Source of the DNA: Novosphingobium sp. UBA1948
Lineage (GTDB): Bacteria; Pseudomonadota; Alphaproteobacteria; Sphingomonadales; Sphingomonadaceae
DNA length: 6,881 nucleotides
Assembly (NCBI GenBank): GCA_002336765.1
Contig: DDES01000062.1
Coordinates: forward strand, 1 to 6,881
Reading direction: 5' to 3'
Part shown: positions 1 to 6,349 of the stretch, in pieces
Layout of the letters: the number at the start of each line of letters is the position of its first letter
Numbering within the stretch: position 1 is the first letter of the stretch
Position numbers and translations under genes: made by a program
Notes under the pieces: generated by a model
The model's database searches: none
Seen by the model: the letters and a program-made list of their open reading frames with translations, nothing else
What the model was told of the DNA's origin: nothing

Positions 1-1207
1 TCTTGTTGCCGGTGGTGAGCAGCATCGGGCCGAACTTGTTCGACAGCGCCATCAGCGTCACGCCCCGGATGCGCGACTGGATATTTTCCTCGGCAAGGTC
101 GGGCGCGCGGCCTTCGAACACCGGCCCCAGCATCTCGTCAAACGCCTTGACGGCGGGCACGATCGGCACAGTATCGTATTTCACGCCCAGCATATGCGCG
201 CATTCGGTGGCATCCACCAGACTCTCGGTGGAGGTATAACGGCTGGGTAGCATCACGCACCACACGCGATCCGCGCCCAAGGCGTCAACGGCAATCGCCG
301 CCACCAGCGCGCTGTCGATCCCGCCCGACAGGCCCAGCACCACGCCGGGAAACTTGTTGCGGTTCACATAGTCGCGCAAGGCCAGCACCATCGCGCAATA
401 GATGTCCTCGGGATGCTCGGCCTGCGGCTCCAACTCGCCACGGTCGCAGCGCCAGCCCTTGGCGGTCTTGGTCCAGCGGGTGAGCACTTCCTGCTCTTCC
501 CAGTCTTTCATCTGCACCGCCAGATTGCCATCGCCGTTCACGACAAAGCTGGCGCCATCGAACACCAGTTCGTCCTGCCCGCCCACGCGGTTGATATAGG
601 CCAGCGGAACGCCGGTGGCCGAAGCCCGGCGCTTGGCCACGCCATCGATGCGCAACGTGTCCTTGTCGATCTCGTAGGGGCTGCCGTTGGGGCACAGGAA
701 GATTTCCGCGCCGAAATCGGCCAGATGGCGGCAGACATTGGGGTGCCAGATATCCTCGCAGACCGGAACGCCGAGCATCGTGCCGCGAAAGATGATCGGT
801 TCGGGCAGCGGGCCGGGCTGGAACAGGCGCATCTCGTCAAACGTGCCATAGTTCGGCAGTTCGTGCTTGAAGCGGATCGCCGCCACCTTGCCTTGATCCA
901 GCAACGCCACGCCATTATGCAGCGCCCCATCGGCCACAAACACGCTGCCCACCAGCATGGCGGGGCCGCCTGCCGCCGTCGTCTCCGCCATTTTCTGCAA
1001 CTCGGCGGTGGCGCGTTCGACAAGGCTGGGCTTAAGCACCAGATCCTCGGGCGGATAGCCGACCAGTTGCAGTTCAGGGAACGCGACCAGATCGGCCCCT
1101 GCCGTCTGCGCGCGATCCCGCGCGGCCAGCATGGCGGCGGCATTGCCGGGCAAATCGCCTACCGACTGGTTCATCTGGGCGAGCGTGATCTTGAGCGTAT
1201 CGGGCAT
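1..1207 (-). CDS. nadE: Glutamine-dependent NAD+ synthetase, 3'-truncated by the window edge
   Basis: This enzyme makes NAD+ in the cytoplasm from deamido-NAD+, ATP and glutamine, the last step of NAD synthesis. I translated 402 codons from the ATG at 1207-1205. Residues 1 to about 260 form a nitrilase-fold glutaminase domain with the expected catalytic triad: Glu45 (FPELQLVGYPPEDL), Lys114 (FKHELPNYGTFDE) and Cys150 (VCEDIW). The synthetase domain follows, with the ATP pyrophosphatase P-loop LSGGIDSAL (SGGIDS at 294-299, bases about 311-328), then MLPSRYTSTESL and QSRIRG. The reading frame leaves the window inside the conserved TTGNK motif. Family members are usually about 550-580 residues, so roughly 150 residues lie beyond base 1. 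The ATG has no good Shine-Dalgarno sequence, but MPDTLKITLAQMNQ is a normal N-terminus for this family. The gene is divergent from the unknown exported protein. No frameshift or missing key residue is seen. Confidence 0.96.
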   Translation of the reverse strand, partial: MPDTLKITLAQMNQSVGDLPGNAAAMLAARDRAQTAGADLVAFPELQLVGYPPEDLVLKPSLVERATAELQKMAETTAAGGPAMLVGSVFVADGALHNGVALLDQGKVAAIRFKHELPNYGTFDEMRLFQPGPLPEPIIFRGTMLGVPVCEDIWHPNVCRHLADFGAEIFLCPNGSPYEIDKDTLRIDGVAKRRASATGVPLAYINRVGGQDELVFDGASFVVNGDGNLAVQMKDWEEQEVLTRWTKTAKGWRCDRGELEPQAEHPEDIYCAMVLALRDYVNRNKFPGVVLGLSGGIDSALVAAIAVDALGADRVWCVMLPSRYTSTESLVDATECAHMLGVKYDTVPIVPAVKAFDEMLGPVFEGRAPDLAEENIQSRIRGVTLMALSNKFGPMLLTTGNK

Positions 1208-1315
1208 GGCGGCATGTTTAGGGCGGCATGGCGCGAATGGAAAGGGCGCAATCTCTTGCCAGCCGTGGATCAGGCGCTAAACCTCTGGAAAGACGGCTAT
1301 GAAGGCAGGGGCATC
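1208..1315. promoter_or_regulatory. Divergent intergenic region between nadE and the unknown exported protein
   Basis: These 108 bases separate two divergent start codons and so should hold the promoters for both genes. On the plus strand, TTGCCA (1256-1261) lies 17 bases before AAACCT, a poor match to a sigma-70 promoter. No convincing element is visible on the minus strand. The role follows from gene orientation rather than from a recognised motif. Confidence 0.4.
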
Positions 1316-2956
1316 ATGAAGGGCAAGCGCGCAATCCACGCCAGCGTAATGGCGGCCATGTTGGGTTCAGGCACGGTGCCGCTCTATGCCCAAACCACCC
1401 CGACGCCGGCCACGCCGCCGCCCGCCCCCGTGGCGGCCCCCGCCGATCCTGCGGTGCGTCAGCCTTCGCTCCATGTGCGTTGCGACGGTAATCCGCCGCA
1501 GATGAGCGATGTGGAGAGCTTTGCCCGCATTCTGGGTGCCCTGACTTTGCTGGCGCTCTTCGCGCCCCAGCCCGAGCAGCCCGATGCGTCAAAACGCCTG
1601 TTCGGCAAGGCAGGGGTGGATGCCTGCACACAATTGATCGAAAACCCCGCCTCGCTGGAAAAGAACAAGCTGCGCCTGATGAAGCTGATTCTGGCGCGGG
1701 CTGCGCACCAGATCGAGGCCAAGCAGTATAAGGAAGCGCTGGCCGATGTCGGCCTCGCCCGCGCCGAAGCCAAGGCGGCGGGGATGAGCGGCAATCCCTA
1801 TTTCGAGCGCAGCATGGGGCTGGCCTTCGACCGTTTCGAGAGCTTTGCCCGCCTGCGACTGGGCGATGCGGAAGGCGCCCGCGCCACCAGCCTCAGCCAT
1901 CTGGAGGCGATGCCCTATTCCTTCCTGCCGGTGCTGACCGCGCAGGACTTCGCCTGGGCCAACCGCACCATGAGCCCCGCCGAGGAACGCGCCCGCGCCA
2001 TTCGCGACCGGATGCTGGCGGCCGCCCCCGCCGAACATATCGTGCGGCTGGAGGAAATGGGCCGCTTCGAGGAAGCTGCCACCCTGCGCGAGGCAGTGGT
2101 GAACCGCGCTAACAGCGTTTCCTCCAGCGGGGCGGGCCCGTGGCTGCTGGCCGCAACGGCCACCACCCATGCGCTGGCGGGCCATTGGACTCTGGCCAAG
2201 GATCGCGCCGCCGAAGCCCGCGCCAAGCTCGACAAGGCCGACGAGGAGGGCAAGCCCGACCCCCTTCGTGCGCAGGTTATCGAGCAACTCGACCTGCTGG
2301 GCGTGGTCGACCTGATGCACGAGGGCAAGCTGGACGAGGCCCGTCGCAATTTCGCCGCCCGTTCCGACTGGACGGTGAGCATCGGCCAGAAATGGCAATT
2401 GGCCGATATGCTGCGCAAGGGTGCCAAGCCCGAGCAATTGTTCGGCGCGCTGGCCAAGAGTGGCGACGAGCAGTGGGAAGACGCCCGCAAGCGCACCATG
2501 GCCACCACCCTGCAAAGCGACACCAACAACCGCACGCTGTTTTCCAACATCCTGCCCTATGCCACGGTGCAGGATTACGAGAAAATGTCGAAAACCGTGT
2601 GGCGGGCCGACAAGTCTAAGATGATCGGCGACAAGCCACTCAAGGATTCCAAACTCTATCTGGTGACTACCTACAGCCTGTTCGGCATCACCCCCTTCGC
2701 GCGGCAGGACGGGCAGGTGCTGCACACCGCACTGGTGGCCAAGGCGCGCGGCTACAAGGGCTTCATCCTGCTCAAGGGCACGACGGTGGACGATACGGCG
2801 CTGGTGATGTTCGGCAATGCGGGCGATCCCGATATGCCGGGCGCGCTCTATCTGGATGCCGATGCGGTGATTGCCGAATTGCGGCAGGTGATCCCCTCGC
2901 CCGACGAGCTGGAAGCGCGCATCAAGGAGCGCGAGAAGGCCGCCAGCAAGACCTGA
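1316..2956 (+). CDS. Exported protein of unknown function with TPR-like helical repeats
   Basis: I cannot assign a function to this 546-residue protein. Residues 1-25 look like a Sec signal peptide (basic MKGKR, then a hydrophobic stretch, likely cut after LYA before QTT), so it is probably periplasmic. A Pro/Ala/Thr-rich linker follows (about 26-50). The segment at 55-105 carries two cysteines (Cys56, Cys104) that could form a disulfide, and a short hydrophobic patch, LGALTLLALFA. Residues 115-390 are helical with TPR-like units such as EAKQYKEALADVGLARAEA, LRLGDAEGARATSLSHLEA, LAGHWTLAKDRAAEARAKL and MHEGKLDEARRNFAAR. A C-terminal domain (about 445-530) has alternating strands and helices around ARGYKGFILLKG and MFGNAGDPDMPGALYLDA, and the end is charged and helical. 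The ATG at 1316 is chosen because it yields the signal peptide and has GAAGG and AGGGG upstream (10 and 4 bases). The frame stays open far upstream, but only as a shadow over nadE. dacB follows 77 bases later on the same strand. Confidence 0.85.
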   Translation: MKGKRAIHASVMAAMLGSGTVPLYAQTTPTPATPPPAPVAAPADPAVRQPSLHVRCDGNPPQMSDVESFARILGALTLLALFAPQPEQPDASKRLFGKAGVDACTQLIENPASLEKNKLRLMKLILARAAHQIEAKQYKEALADVGLARAEAKAAGMSGNPYFERSMGLAFDRFESFARLRLGDAEGARATSLSHLEAMPYSFLPVLTAQDFAWANRTMSPAEERARAIRDRMLAAAPAEHIVRLEEMGRFEEAATLREAVVNRANSVSSSGAGPWLLAATATTHALAGHWTLAKDRAAEARAKLDKADEEGKPDPLRAQVIEQLDLLGVVDLMHEGKLDEARRNFAARSDWTVSIGQKWQLADMLRKGAKPEQLFGALAKSGDEQWEDARKRTMATTLQSDTNNRTLFSNILPYATVQDYEKMSKTVWRADKSKMIGDKPLKDSKLYLVTTYSLFGITPFARQDGQVLHTALVAKARGYKGFILLKGTTVDDTALVMFGNAGDPDMPGALYLDADAVIAELRQVIPSPDELEARIKEREKAASKT

Positions 2957-3020
2957 CGCAGGGGCGAATTGCGCCATCTGGCGGATAGGCAGGATGCGGG
3001 CCGCGCGATAGAACAGAGGC

Positions 3021-3027
3021 GGAAGGA
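3021..3027 (+). promoter_or_regulatory. Ribosome binding site of dacB
   Basis: GGAAGGA is a strong Shine-Dalgarno match 6 bases before the ATG at 3034. It fixes the start that gives a complete signal peptide. Confidence 0.8.
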
Positions 3028-3033
3028 ACGAGT

Positions 3034-4503
3034 ATGCACCTGAAACCCTGCCGGAATCTTAGCCTGATCCTGTTGCCCCTGCTGGCCTGCGCCACACCGG
3101 CTCTGGCCGCCTCGCCCGCCGAGTTGGAGGCCAAGGTGCGCGCCGTGCTGGCCAATCCCGCGGTGCAGGGCACGCGCTGGGGCCTGCGGGTGGAGGATCG
3201 CGAAGGCCATGTGGTGGCCTCGATCGCGGCGGACGAACGCTTCCAGCCCGCCTCGAACACCAAGGTGTTCATGACCAGCGCGGTGTTTGACGCCATGACG
3301 CGCGGGCCCTTCCCCAATCCGGGTACGCAGGTGCGGCTGGAAAAGGGCAAGAAGGGGCTGCAGGATGTGGTGCTGGTCGGGCGCGGCGACGCGCGGCTGG
3401 CCGACACACCCGATTGCCAGCGCGACTGTCTTGCGGAGCTTGCCGATGCGGTGAAGGCCAGCGGCGTCAAGCGCGTGGGCGATGTGGTGGGCGACGACAC
3501 GTTCATGCCCTTCGAGCGCTGGGTGATTTCCGAGGAACTGCGCCCGGGCCGCCGCACGATCTTTTCCGCGCTCACGCTCAACGACAATGAATTCACCCTC
3601 ACCGTGCAGGGGGGCGCCAAAGCGGGCGATCCGGTGGTGGTGGACGCCACCCAGATCGCGCCCGAATACCCCGTGGTGAACGAAGTCCGCACAGGCCCCG
3701 CCGACGCCAAGGCCGAGGTGCAGGTGGAGATGGTGCCCGCCACCCGCGTGGTGCGCCTGTTCGGCACCTTGCCCGCCGGTGGCAAGGCGGAAGGCATCAC
3801 GCTGGATGTCGATGATCCGGCCGATTTTGCCGCCATGCGCTTTGCGCGCCTGCTGCGCGCGCGCGGGATCAAGGTGACCGGCGCGATCCGCCCGCGCCAT
3901 GCGCCGCTGGTCGAAGGCGATCTGTTCGGCACCAGCGCGCCGGCGCCCGAGCAACCCGCGCTGGCCAGCCTGACCCCGCCCGATGTGCTCGACACGCTGA
4001 CCGTCACCAACAAGGTCAGCCAGAATCTCTACGCCCATCTCTTCCTCAAAAAACTGGCGCTGGCGGCGGGGCAGAACCCGACCACCTCCTCGGGCCTGTT
4101 GCAGGTGGAGCAGGTGATCGCCAAGGCGGGCCTGCCGCGCTGGACGCATGATTTCTATGATGGCTCGGGCCTCTCGCCCGACAATATGATTACGCCCCGC
4201 GCGATGGTGGCCTATCTGCACTGGATCGAGACCCAGCCCTGGGCCGCTGATTTCCGCAAGACGCTGCCGATTGCGGGGGTGGACGGCACTTTGCGTCGCC
4301 GGATGAAGGGCACACCGCTGGAAGGCAAATTGTTCGCCAAGACCGGCACTCTGCTCGCCACCAATGCGCTGACCGGTTTCATGAACACCGCCAGCGGCAA
4401 GGAACTGACCTTCGCGATCTATGCCAGCGAGCGCCCCTCGAGCGCGCCCTCGGTGCTGCCGACGCTGGATGCCGCACTCAATGTCATCGCGGCGGAAAAC
4501 TGA
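3034..4503 (+). CDS. dacB: D-alanyl-D-alanine carboxypeptidase/endopeptidase (PBP4 class, peptidase family S13)
   Basis: This 489-residue penicillin-binding protein removes the terminal D-Ala from stem peptides and/or cuts D-Ala-mDAP crosslinks in periplasmic peptidoglycan. All three active-site motifs of the serine acyl-transferase fold are present: SNTK at 74-77 (nucleophile Ser74) in FQPASNTKVF, SQN at 329-331 in NKVSQNLYAHL, and KTGT at 436-439 in LFAKTGTLLATN. About 250 residues separate the first two motifs, as expected for class C proteins, which carry extra domains inserted there. VGDVVGDDTFM (148-158) and YDGSGLSPDNMITPRAM (375-391) are also typical. The N-terminus is a signal peptide: ALA at 23-25 fits signal peptidase I, but LLAC at 16-19 also resembles a lipobox, so it could be a lipoprotein. 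Cys128 and Cys132 are close together in the extracytoplasmic part. A strong Shine-Dalgarno supports the ATG. A bidirectional terminator follows just after the stop. Confidence 0.95.
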   Translation: MHLKPCRNLSLILLPLLACATPALAASPAELEAKVRAVLANPAVQGTRWGLRVEDREGHVVASIAADERFQPASNTKVFMTSAVFDAMTRGPFPNPGTQVRLEKGKKGLQDVVLVGRGDARLADTPDCQRDCLAELADAVKASGVKRVGDVVGDDTFMPFERWVISEELRPGRRTIFSALTLNDNEFTLTVQGGAKAGDPVVVDATQIAPEYPVVNEVRTGPADAKAEVQVEMVPATRVVRLFGTLPAGGKAEGITLDVDDPADFAAMRFARLLRARGIKVTGAIRPRHAPLVEGDLFGTSAPAPEQPALASLTPPDVLDTLTVTNKVSQNLYAHLFLKKLALAAGQNPTTSSGLLQVEQVIAKAGLPRWTHDFYDGSGLSPDNMITPRAMVAYLHWIETQPWAADFRKTLPIAGVDGTLRRRMKGTPLEGKLFAKTGTLLATNALTGFMNTASGKELTFAIYASERPSSAPSVLPTLDAALNVIAAEN

Positions 4504-4509
4504 GATGCA

Positions 4510-4547
4510 AAAAGGGCGGGCCAGACTGGATGTCCGCCCGCCCTTTT
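4510..4547. terminator. Bidirectional intrinsic terminator between dacB and the cytochrome c gene
   Basis: AAAAGGGCGGGC (4510-4521) pairs perfectly over 12 bp with GCCCGCCCTTTT (4536-4547). Three further pairs (4524-4526 with 4532-4534) can form within the 14-base loop. The GC core flanked by A and T runs gives a T tract on either strand: TTTT on plus and TTTTT on minus (complement of 4509-4513). It begins 7 bases after the dacB stop and lies 20 bases beyond the stop of the convergent cytochrome gene, so it can serve both. Confidence 0.88.
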
Positions 4548-4566
4548 CGGCAAAAGCCTGAAAGCC

Positions 4567-5166
4567 TTACTTGGCCGAAGCCGCGTCAGCCGCCTCACCC
4601 GAAGCCGCATCGGCAGCAGCCGGTTCCGCCGCGGCAGCCTTCACTTCGGGCAGCGGCTTGTTGGAGCCCTGCGCATTCATGTAGACCATCAGATTGGCGC
4701 GATCTTCCGCCGATTCGAGACCAGCGAAGGTCATCTTGGTGCCATCGGCAAAAGCGCGCGGGCTCTTGATCCACTCGTTCATCGTGGCCCAATCCCAATT
4801 GCCGCCCTTGCCCGACAGGCCCGCCGAGAAAGCGAAACCGCCGCGACCCTTGCCAATCGCATCGCCAAAAATGGCATAGAGATTGGGGCCGATGCCATTG
4901 GCGCCGCCCTGCGTGATCGTGTGGCACGAGGCGCACTTCTGGAAAATCTGCTGCCCCTTGGCCGGATCGGCCTTGGCCAGCAATTCCTCGATGGACACTT
5001 CCTTGGCAGCCTCGCCGCCACCGGCACCAGCGATGGCATAGCCCATCGTCTCGGGGCGGTTTTCCTTGTCCGCGCGGAAATAATGACTGCTCAGGCTGCT
5101 CAGCCCGAGTGCAACAACCGCCGAGCCCAGCACCCAGCCTGCGATGGTATTAAAACGACCGCTCAT
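4567..5166 (-). CDS. Membrane-anchored class I cytochrome c (mitochondrial type, CycM-like)
   Basis: This 199-residue electron carrier should sit on the periplasmic face of the inner membrane, passing electrons from the bc1 complex to a terminal oxidase. Residues about 9-27 (AGWVLGSAVVALGLSS) form an uncleaved N-terminal membrane anchor. A linker (about 30-65) leads to the haem domain: CASCH (Cys78, Cys81, His82) binds haem covalently, and Met145 in DGTKMTFAGL is the distal ligand. GIGPNLYAIFGDAIG, NWDWATMNEWIKSPRAF and the Met-ligand loop closely follow mitochondrial cytochrome c and membrane-bound alphaproteobacterial CycM/c552. An Ala/Glu/Asp-rich tail (174-199) follows the haem domain and is probably disordered. 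The ATG at 5166 is preferred over the adjacent TTG at 5169 because GGGG at 5174-5177 is 7 bases away. The gene is convergent with dacB and divergent from pheA. The gene name is left blank because cycM is a likeness rather than a proof. Confidence 0.94.
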   Translation of the reverse strand: MSGRFNTIAGWVLGSAVVALGLSSLSSHYFRADKENRPETMGYAIAGAGGGEAAKEVSIEELLAKADPAKGQQIFQKCASCHTITQGGANGIGPNLYAIFGDAIGKGRGGFAFSAGLSGKGGNWDWATMNEWIKSPRAFADGTKMTFAGLESAEDRANLMVYMNAQGSNKPLPEVKAAAAEPAAADAASGEAADAASAK

Positions 5167-5173
5167 CAATATG

Positions 5174-5177
5174 CCCC
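5174..5177 (-). promoter_or_regulatory. Ribosome binding site deciding the cytochrome c start
   Basis: On the minus strand GACGGGG ends 7 bases before ATG (5166-5164), but only 4 bases before an adjacent TTG (5169-5167). The spacing favours the ATG. Confidence 0.55.
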
Positions 5178-5209
5178 GTCCCGTTTGTCCCTAAAGACAT
5201 TTTGCCCTC

Positions 5210-5238
5210 GGTGTAGAGAGCGAGAAACACAAGCGCAA
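5210..5238 (-). promoter_or_regulatory. Candidate sigma-70-type promoter for the cytochrome c gene
   Basis: On the minus strand TTGCGC (complement of 5233-5238) is followed after exactly 17 bases by TACACC (complement of 5210-5215). The -35 is a fair match, and preceded by C it fits the alphaproteobacterial CTTG form. The -10 is weak. Transcription would begin near 5203, giving a leader of about 37 bases. Position and spacing are plausible, but the motif is not proof. Confidence 0.3.
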
Positions 5239-5241
5239 GCC
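5231..5241 (+). repeat. Direct repeat AAGCGCAAGCC, copy 1
   Basis: This exact 11-base sequence recurs at 5367-5377 in the same orientation within the same intergenic region. Copy 1 overlaps the candidate -35 element of the cytochrome c gene. Confidence 0.5.
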
Positions 5242-5333
5242 GGATATTCACCCGCATGGCGAATCCCCGAGCGCACGAACAGACCCGACCTCGCCCCGTA
5301 CAGCACCCCTTCCGGCACGCACAAGGTAAGATC

Positions 5334-5366
5334 AGGCCCCTCTGGCGTTCAGGCCGTTTTGGGCCT
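5334..5366 (+). other. Mutually exclusive small hairpins in the pheA leader
   Basis: AGGCC (5351-5355) can pair with GGCCT (5362-5366) around a GTTTTG loop. The same downstream arm, GGGCCT (5361-5366), can instead pair over 6 bp with AGGCCC (5334-5339). The final base lies 15 bases before the pheA ATG. Both stems are short and no T run or Phe-rich leader peptide is visible, so regulation by this structure is only a possibility. Confidence 0.25.
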
Positions 5367-5377
5367 AAGCGCAAGCC
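5367..5377 (+). repeat. Direct repeat AAGCGCAAGCC, copy 2
   Basis: This is the second exact copy of the 11-base repeat, 136 bases from the first. It ends 4 bases before the pheA ATG and occupies the place where a Shine-Dalgarno sequence would be expected. Confidence 0.5.
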
Positions 5378-5381
5378 CGCT

Positions 5382-6281
5382 ATGCACTCCTATCCTCAGC
5401 CCGCTCTGATCCAGGTCAAATCGCTGACCGATATTGCACTTTCCTCGCCCGCCCGCGCGCTGGCCTTTCAGGGGGCGCCCGGCTGCAATTCGCACCGCGC
5501 CGCGCTGGAATTTGCGCCCGATTGCGCGCCTTTGCCGTGCTTTTCCTTCGAGGACGCGCTCGATGCCGTGAAAGAAGGGCGGGCCGACCGCGCGATCATC
5601 CCGATCGAAAATTCGCAGCATGGGCGAGTCGCCGATATCCATTTCCTGCTGCCCGAGAGCGGATTGTCGATCGTGGGCGAGCATTTCCTGCCGATCCATC
5701 ATGCGCTGATGGCATTGCCGGGCGCCACCGGCCCCTTCTCGGCCGCCTATTCGCACCCGCAGGCGCTGGGCCAGTCGCGCCATTTCCTGCGCCAGCGCGG
5801 GATCGTGCCGATGGCCTATGCCGATACGGCGGGCGCCGCAGCCTATATCAAGGAGATGGGCGATCCCGCCGCGAGCGCCATCGCACCGGCGCTGGCCGCG
5901 CAACTGTATGGCCTCGATATTGTTGAAAACAACGTCGAGGATGCCGCCGACAACACCACCCGCTTTGTCGTGCTGGCACGCCAGCCGCTGACCCCCGCCG
6001 ATCTGGCCGGACAGGCCGCGATGACCACGCTGGTGTTCGAGGTGCGCAACGTGCCCGCCGCGCTGTACAAGGTGCTGGGCGGTTTTGCGACGAATGGCGT
6101 CAACATGACCAAACTCGAAAGCTACCAGAAGGGCGCCAGCTTCTCGGCCACGCAATTCTATGTGGATATCGTGGGCCAGCCGGGTGAGCGCAGCGTCGAT
6201 CTGGCGCTGGAGGAAGCAGGCTTTTTCGCCAAGCATCTGCGCCTGCTGGGCAGTTATCCGCTGGCCCGCCCGCGCGGATAA
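5382..6281 (+). CDS. pheA: Prephenate dehydratase, monofunctional, with C-terminal ACT domain
   Basis: This 299-residue cytoplasmic enzyme converts prephenate to phenylpyruvate, the committed step towards phenylalanine. The catalytic region (about 25-200) begins at ALAFQGAPGCNSHRAAL and includes PIENSQHGRVADIHFLL (74-90), YSHPQALGQSRHFL (123-136), ADTAGAAAYI and the signature NTTRF at 191-195 (Thr193-Arg194-Phe195). An ACT domain (about 214-290) should bind Phe for feedback inhibition; its VPAALYKVLGGFATNGVNMT and ESYQ...ATQFYVDI segments take the alphaproteobacterial form rather than the ESRP form of enteric bacteria. There is no chorismate mutase domain. The ATG at 5382 gives a length usual for the family. 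An ATG at 5256 would add 42 basic residues outside the conserved fold and is less likely. No Shine-Dalgarno is evident at 5382. The DUF4129-like gene follows 68 bases later. Confidence 0.96.
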   Translation: MHSYPQPALIQVKSLTDIALSSPARALAFQGAPGCNSHRAALEFAPDCAPLPCFSFEDALDAVKEGRADRAIIPIENSQHGRVADIHFLLPESGLSIVGEHFLPIHHALMALPGATGPFSAAYSHPQALGQSRHFLRQRGIVPMAYADTAGAAAYIKEMGDPAASAIAPALAAQLYGLDIVENNVEDAADNTTRFVVLARQPLTPADLAGQAAMTTLVFEVRNVPAALYKVLGGFATNGVNMTKLESYQKGASFSATQFYVDIVGQPGERSVDLALEEAGFFAKHLRLLGSYPLARPRG

Positions 6282-6332
6282 GGGACTAGAACCCCTTCCT
6301 TTTCTCTTGTCCCCATGCCAGACTTGGCAGGA

Positions 6333-6338
6333 AAGGGG
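6333..6338 (+). promoter_or_regulatory. Ribosome binding site supporting the GTG start at 6350
   Basis: AAGGGG lies 11 bases before the GTG at 6350, a rather long but usable spacing. No in-frame ATG occurs in the early part of this reading frame. The six bases could also pair with CCCCTT at 6292-6297, enclosing a small TGCCA/TGGCA hairpin (6316-6329), which might hide the site. Confidence 0.45.
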
Positions 6339-6349
6339 CAACATCCAGC

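Noticed and set aside
413..1315. In-frame extension of the unknown exported protein far upstream, giving an 847-residue product
   Set aside because: The extra 301 codons lie antisense to nadE, which has all its catalytic motifs. The extension would bury the signal peptide inside the protein, and a good ribosome binding region precedes 1316.
1589..2977. 462-codon open frame on the minus strand opposite the unknown exported protein
   Set aside because: Its product is rich in His, Gly, Arg and Gln with no recognisable motif, as expected from the mirror frame of a GC-rich gene. The plus-strand gene has a signal peptide and ribosome binding site.
2957..3033. Possible terminator between the unknown exported protein and dacB
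   Set aside because: The inverted repeat CGCCA/TGGCG has only a 2-base loop and there is no following T run, so read-through into dacB is more likely.
2848..4221. 457-codon open frame on the minus strand opposite dacB
   Set aside because: dacB on the plus strand has every PBP4 motif. The antisense product is low-complexity and overlaps the end of the preceding gene.
5327..5332. TAAGAT as a -10 element for pheA
   Set aside because: It matches four of six consensus bases, but no acceptable -35 element lies 16-18 bases upstream.
5256..5381. Upstream ATG that would lengthen PheA by 42 residues
   Set aside because: The added residues are basic and irregular, lie outside the conserved fold, and make the protein longer than usual for the family. 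A separate Phe-rich leader peptide is also not visible here.
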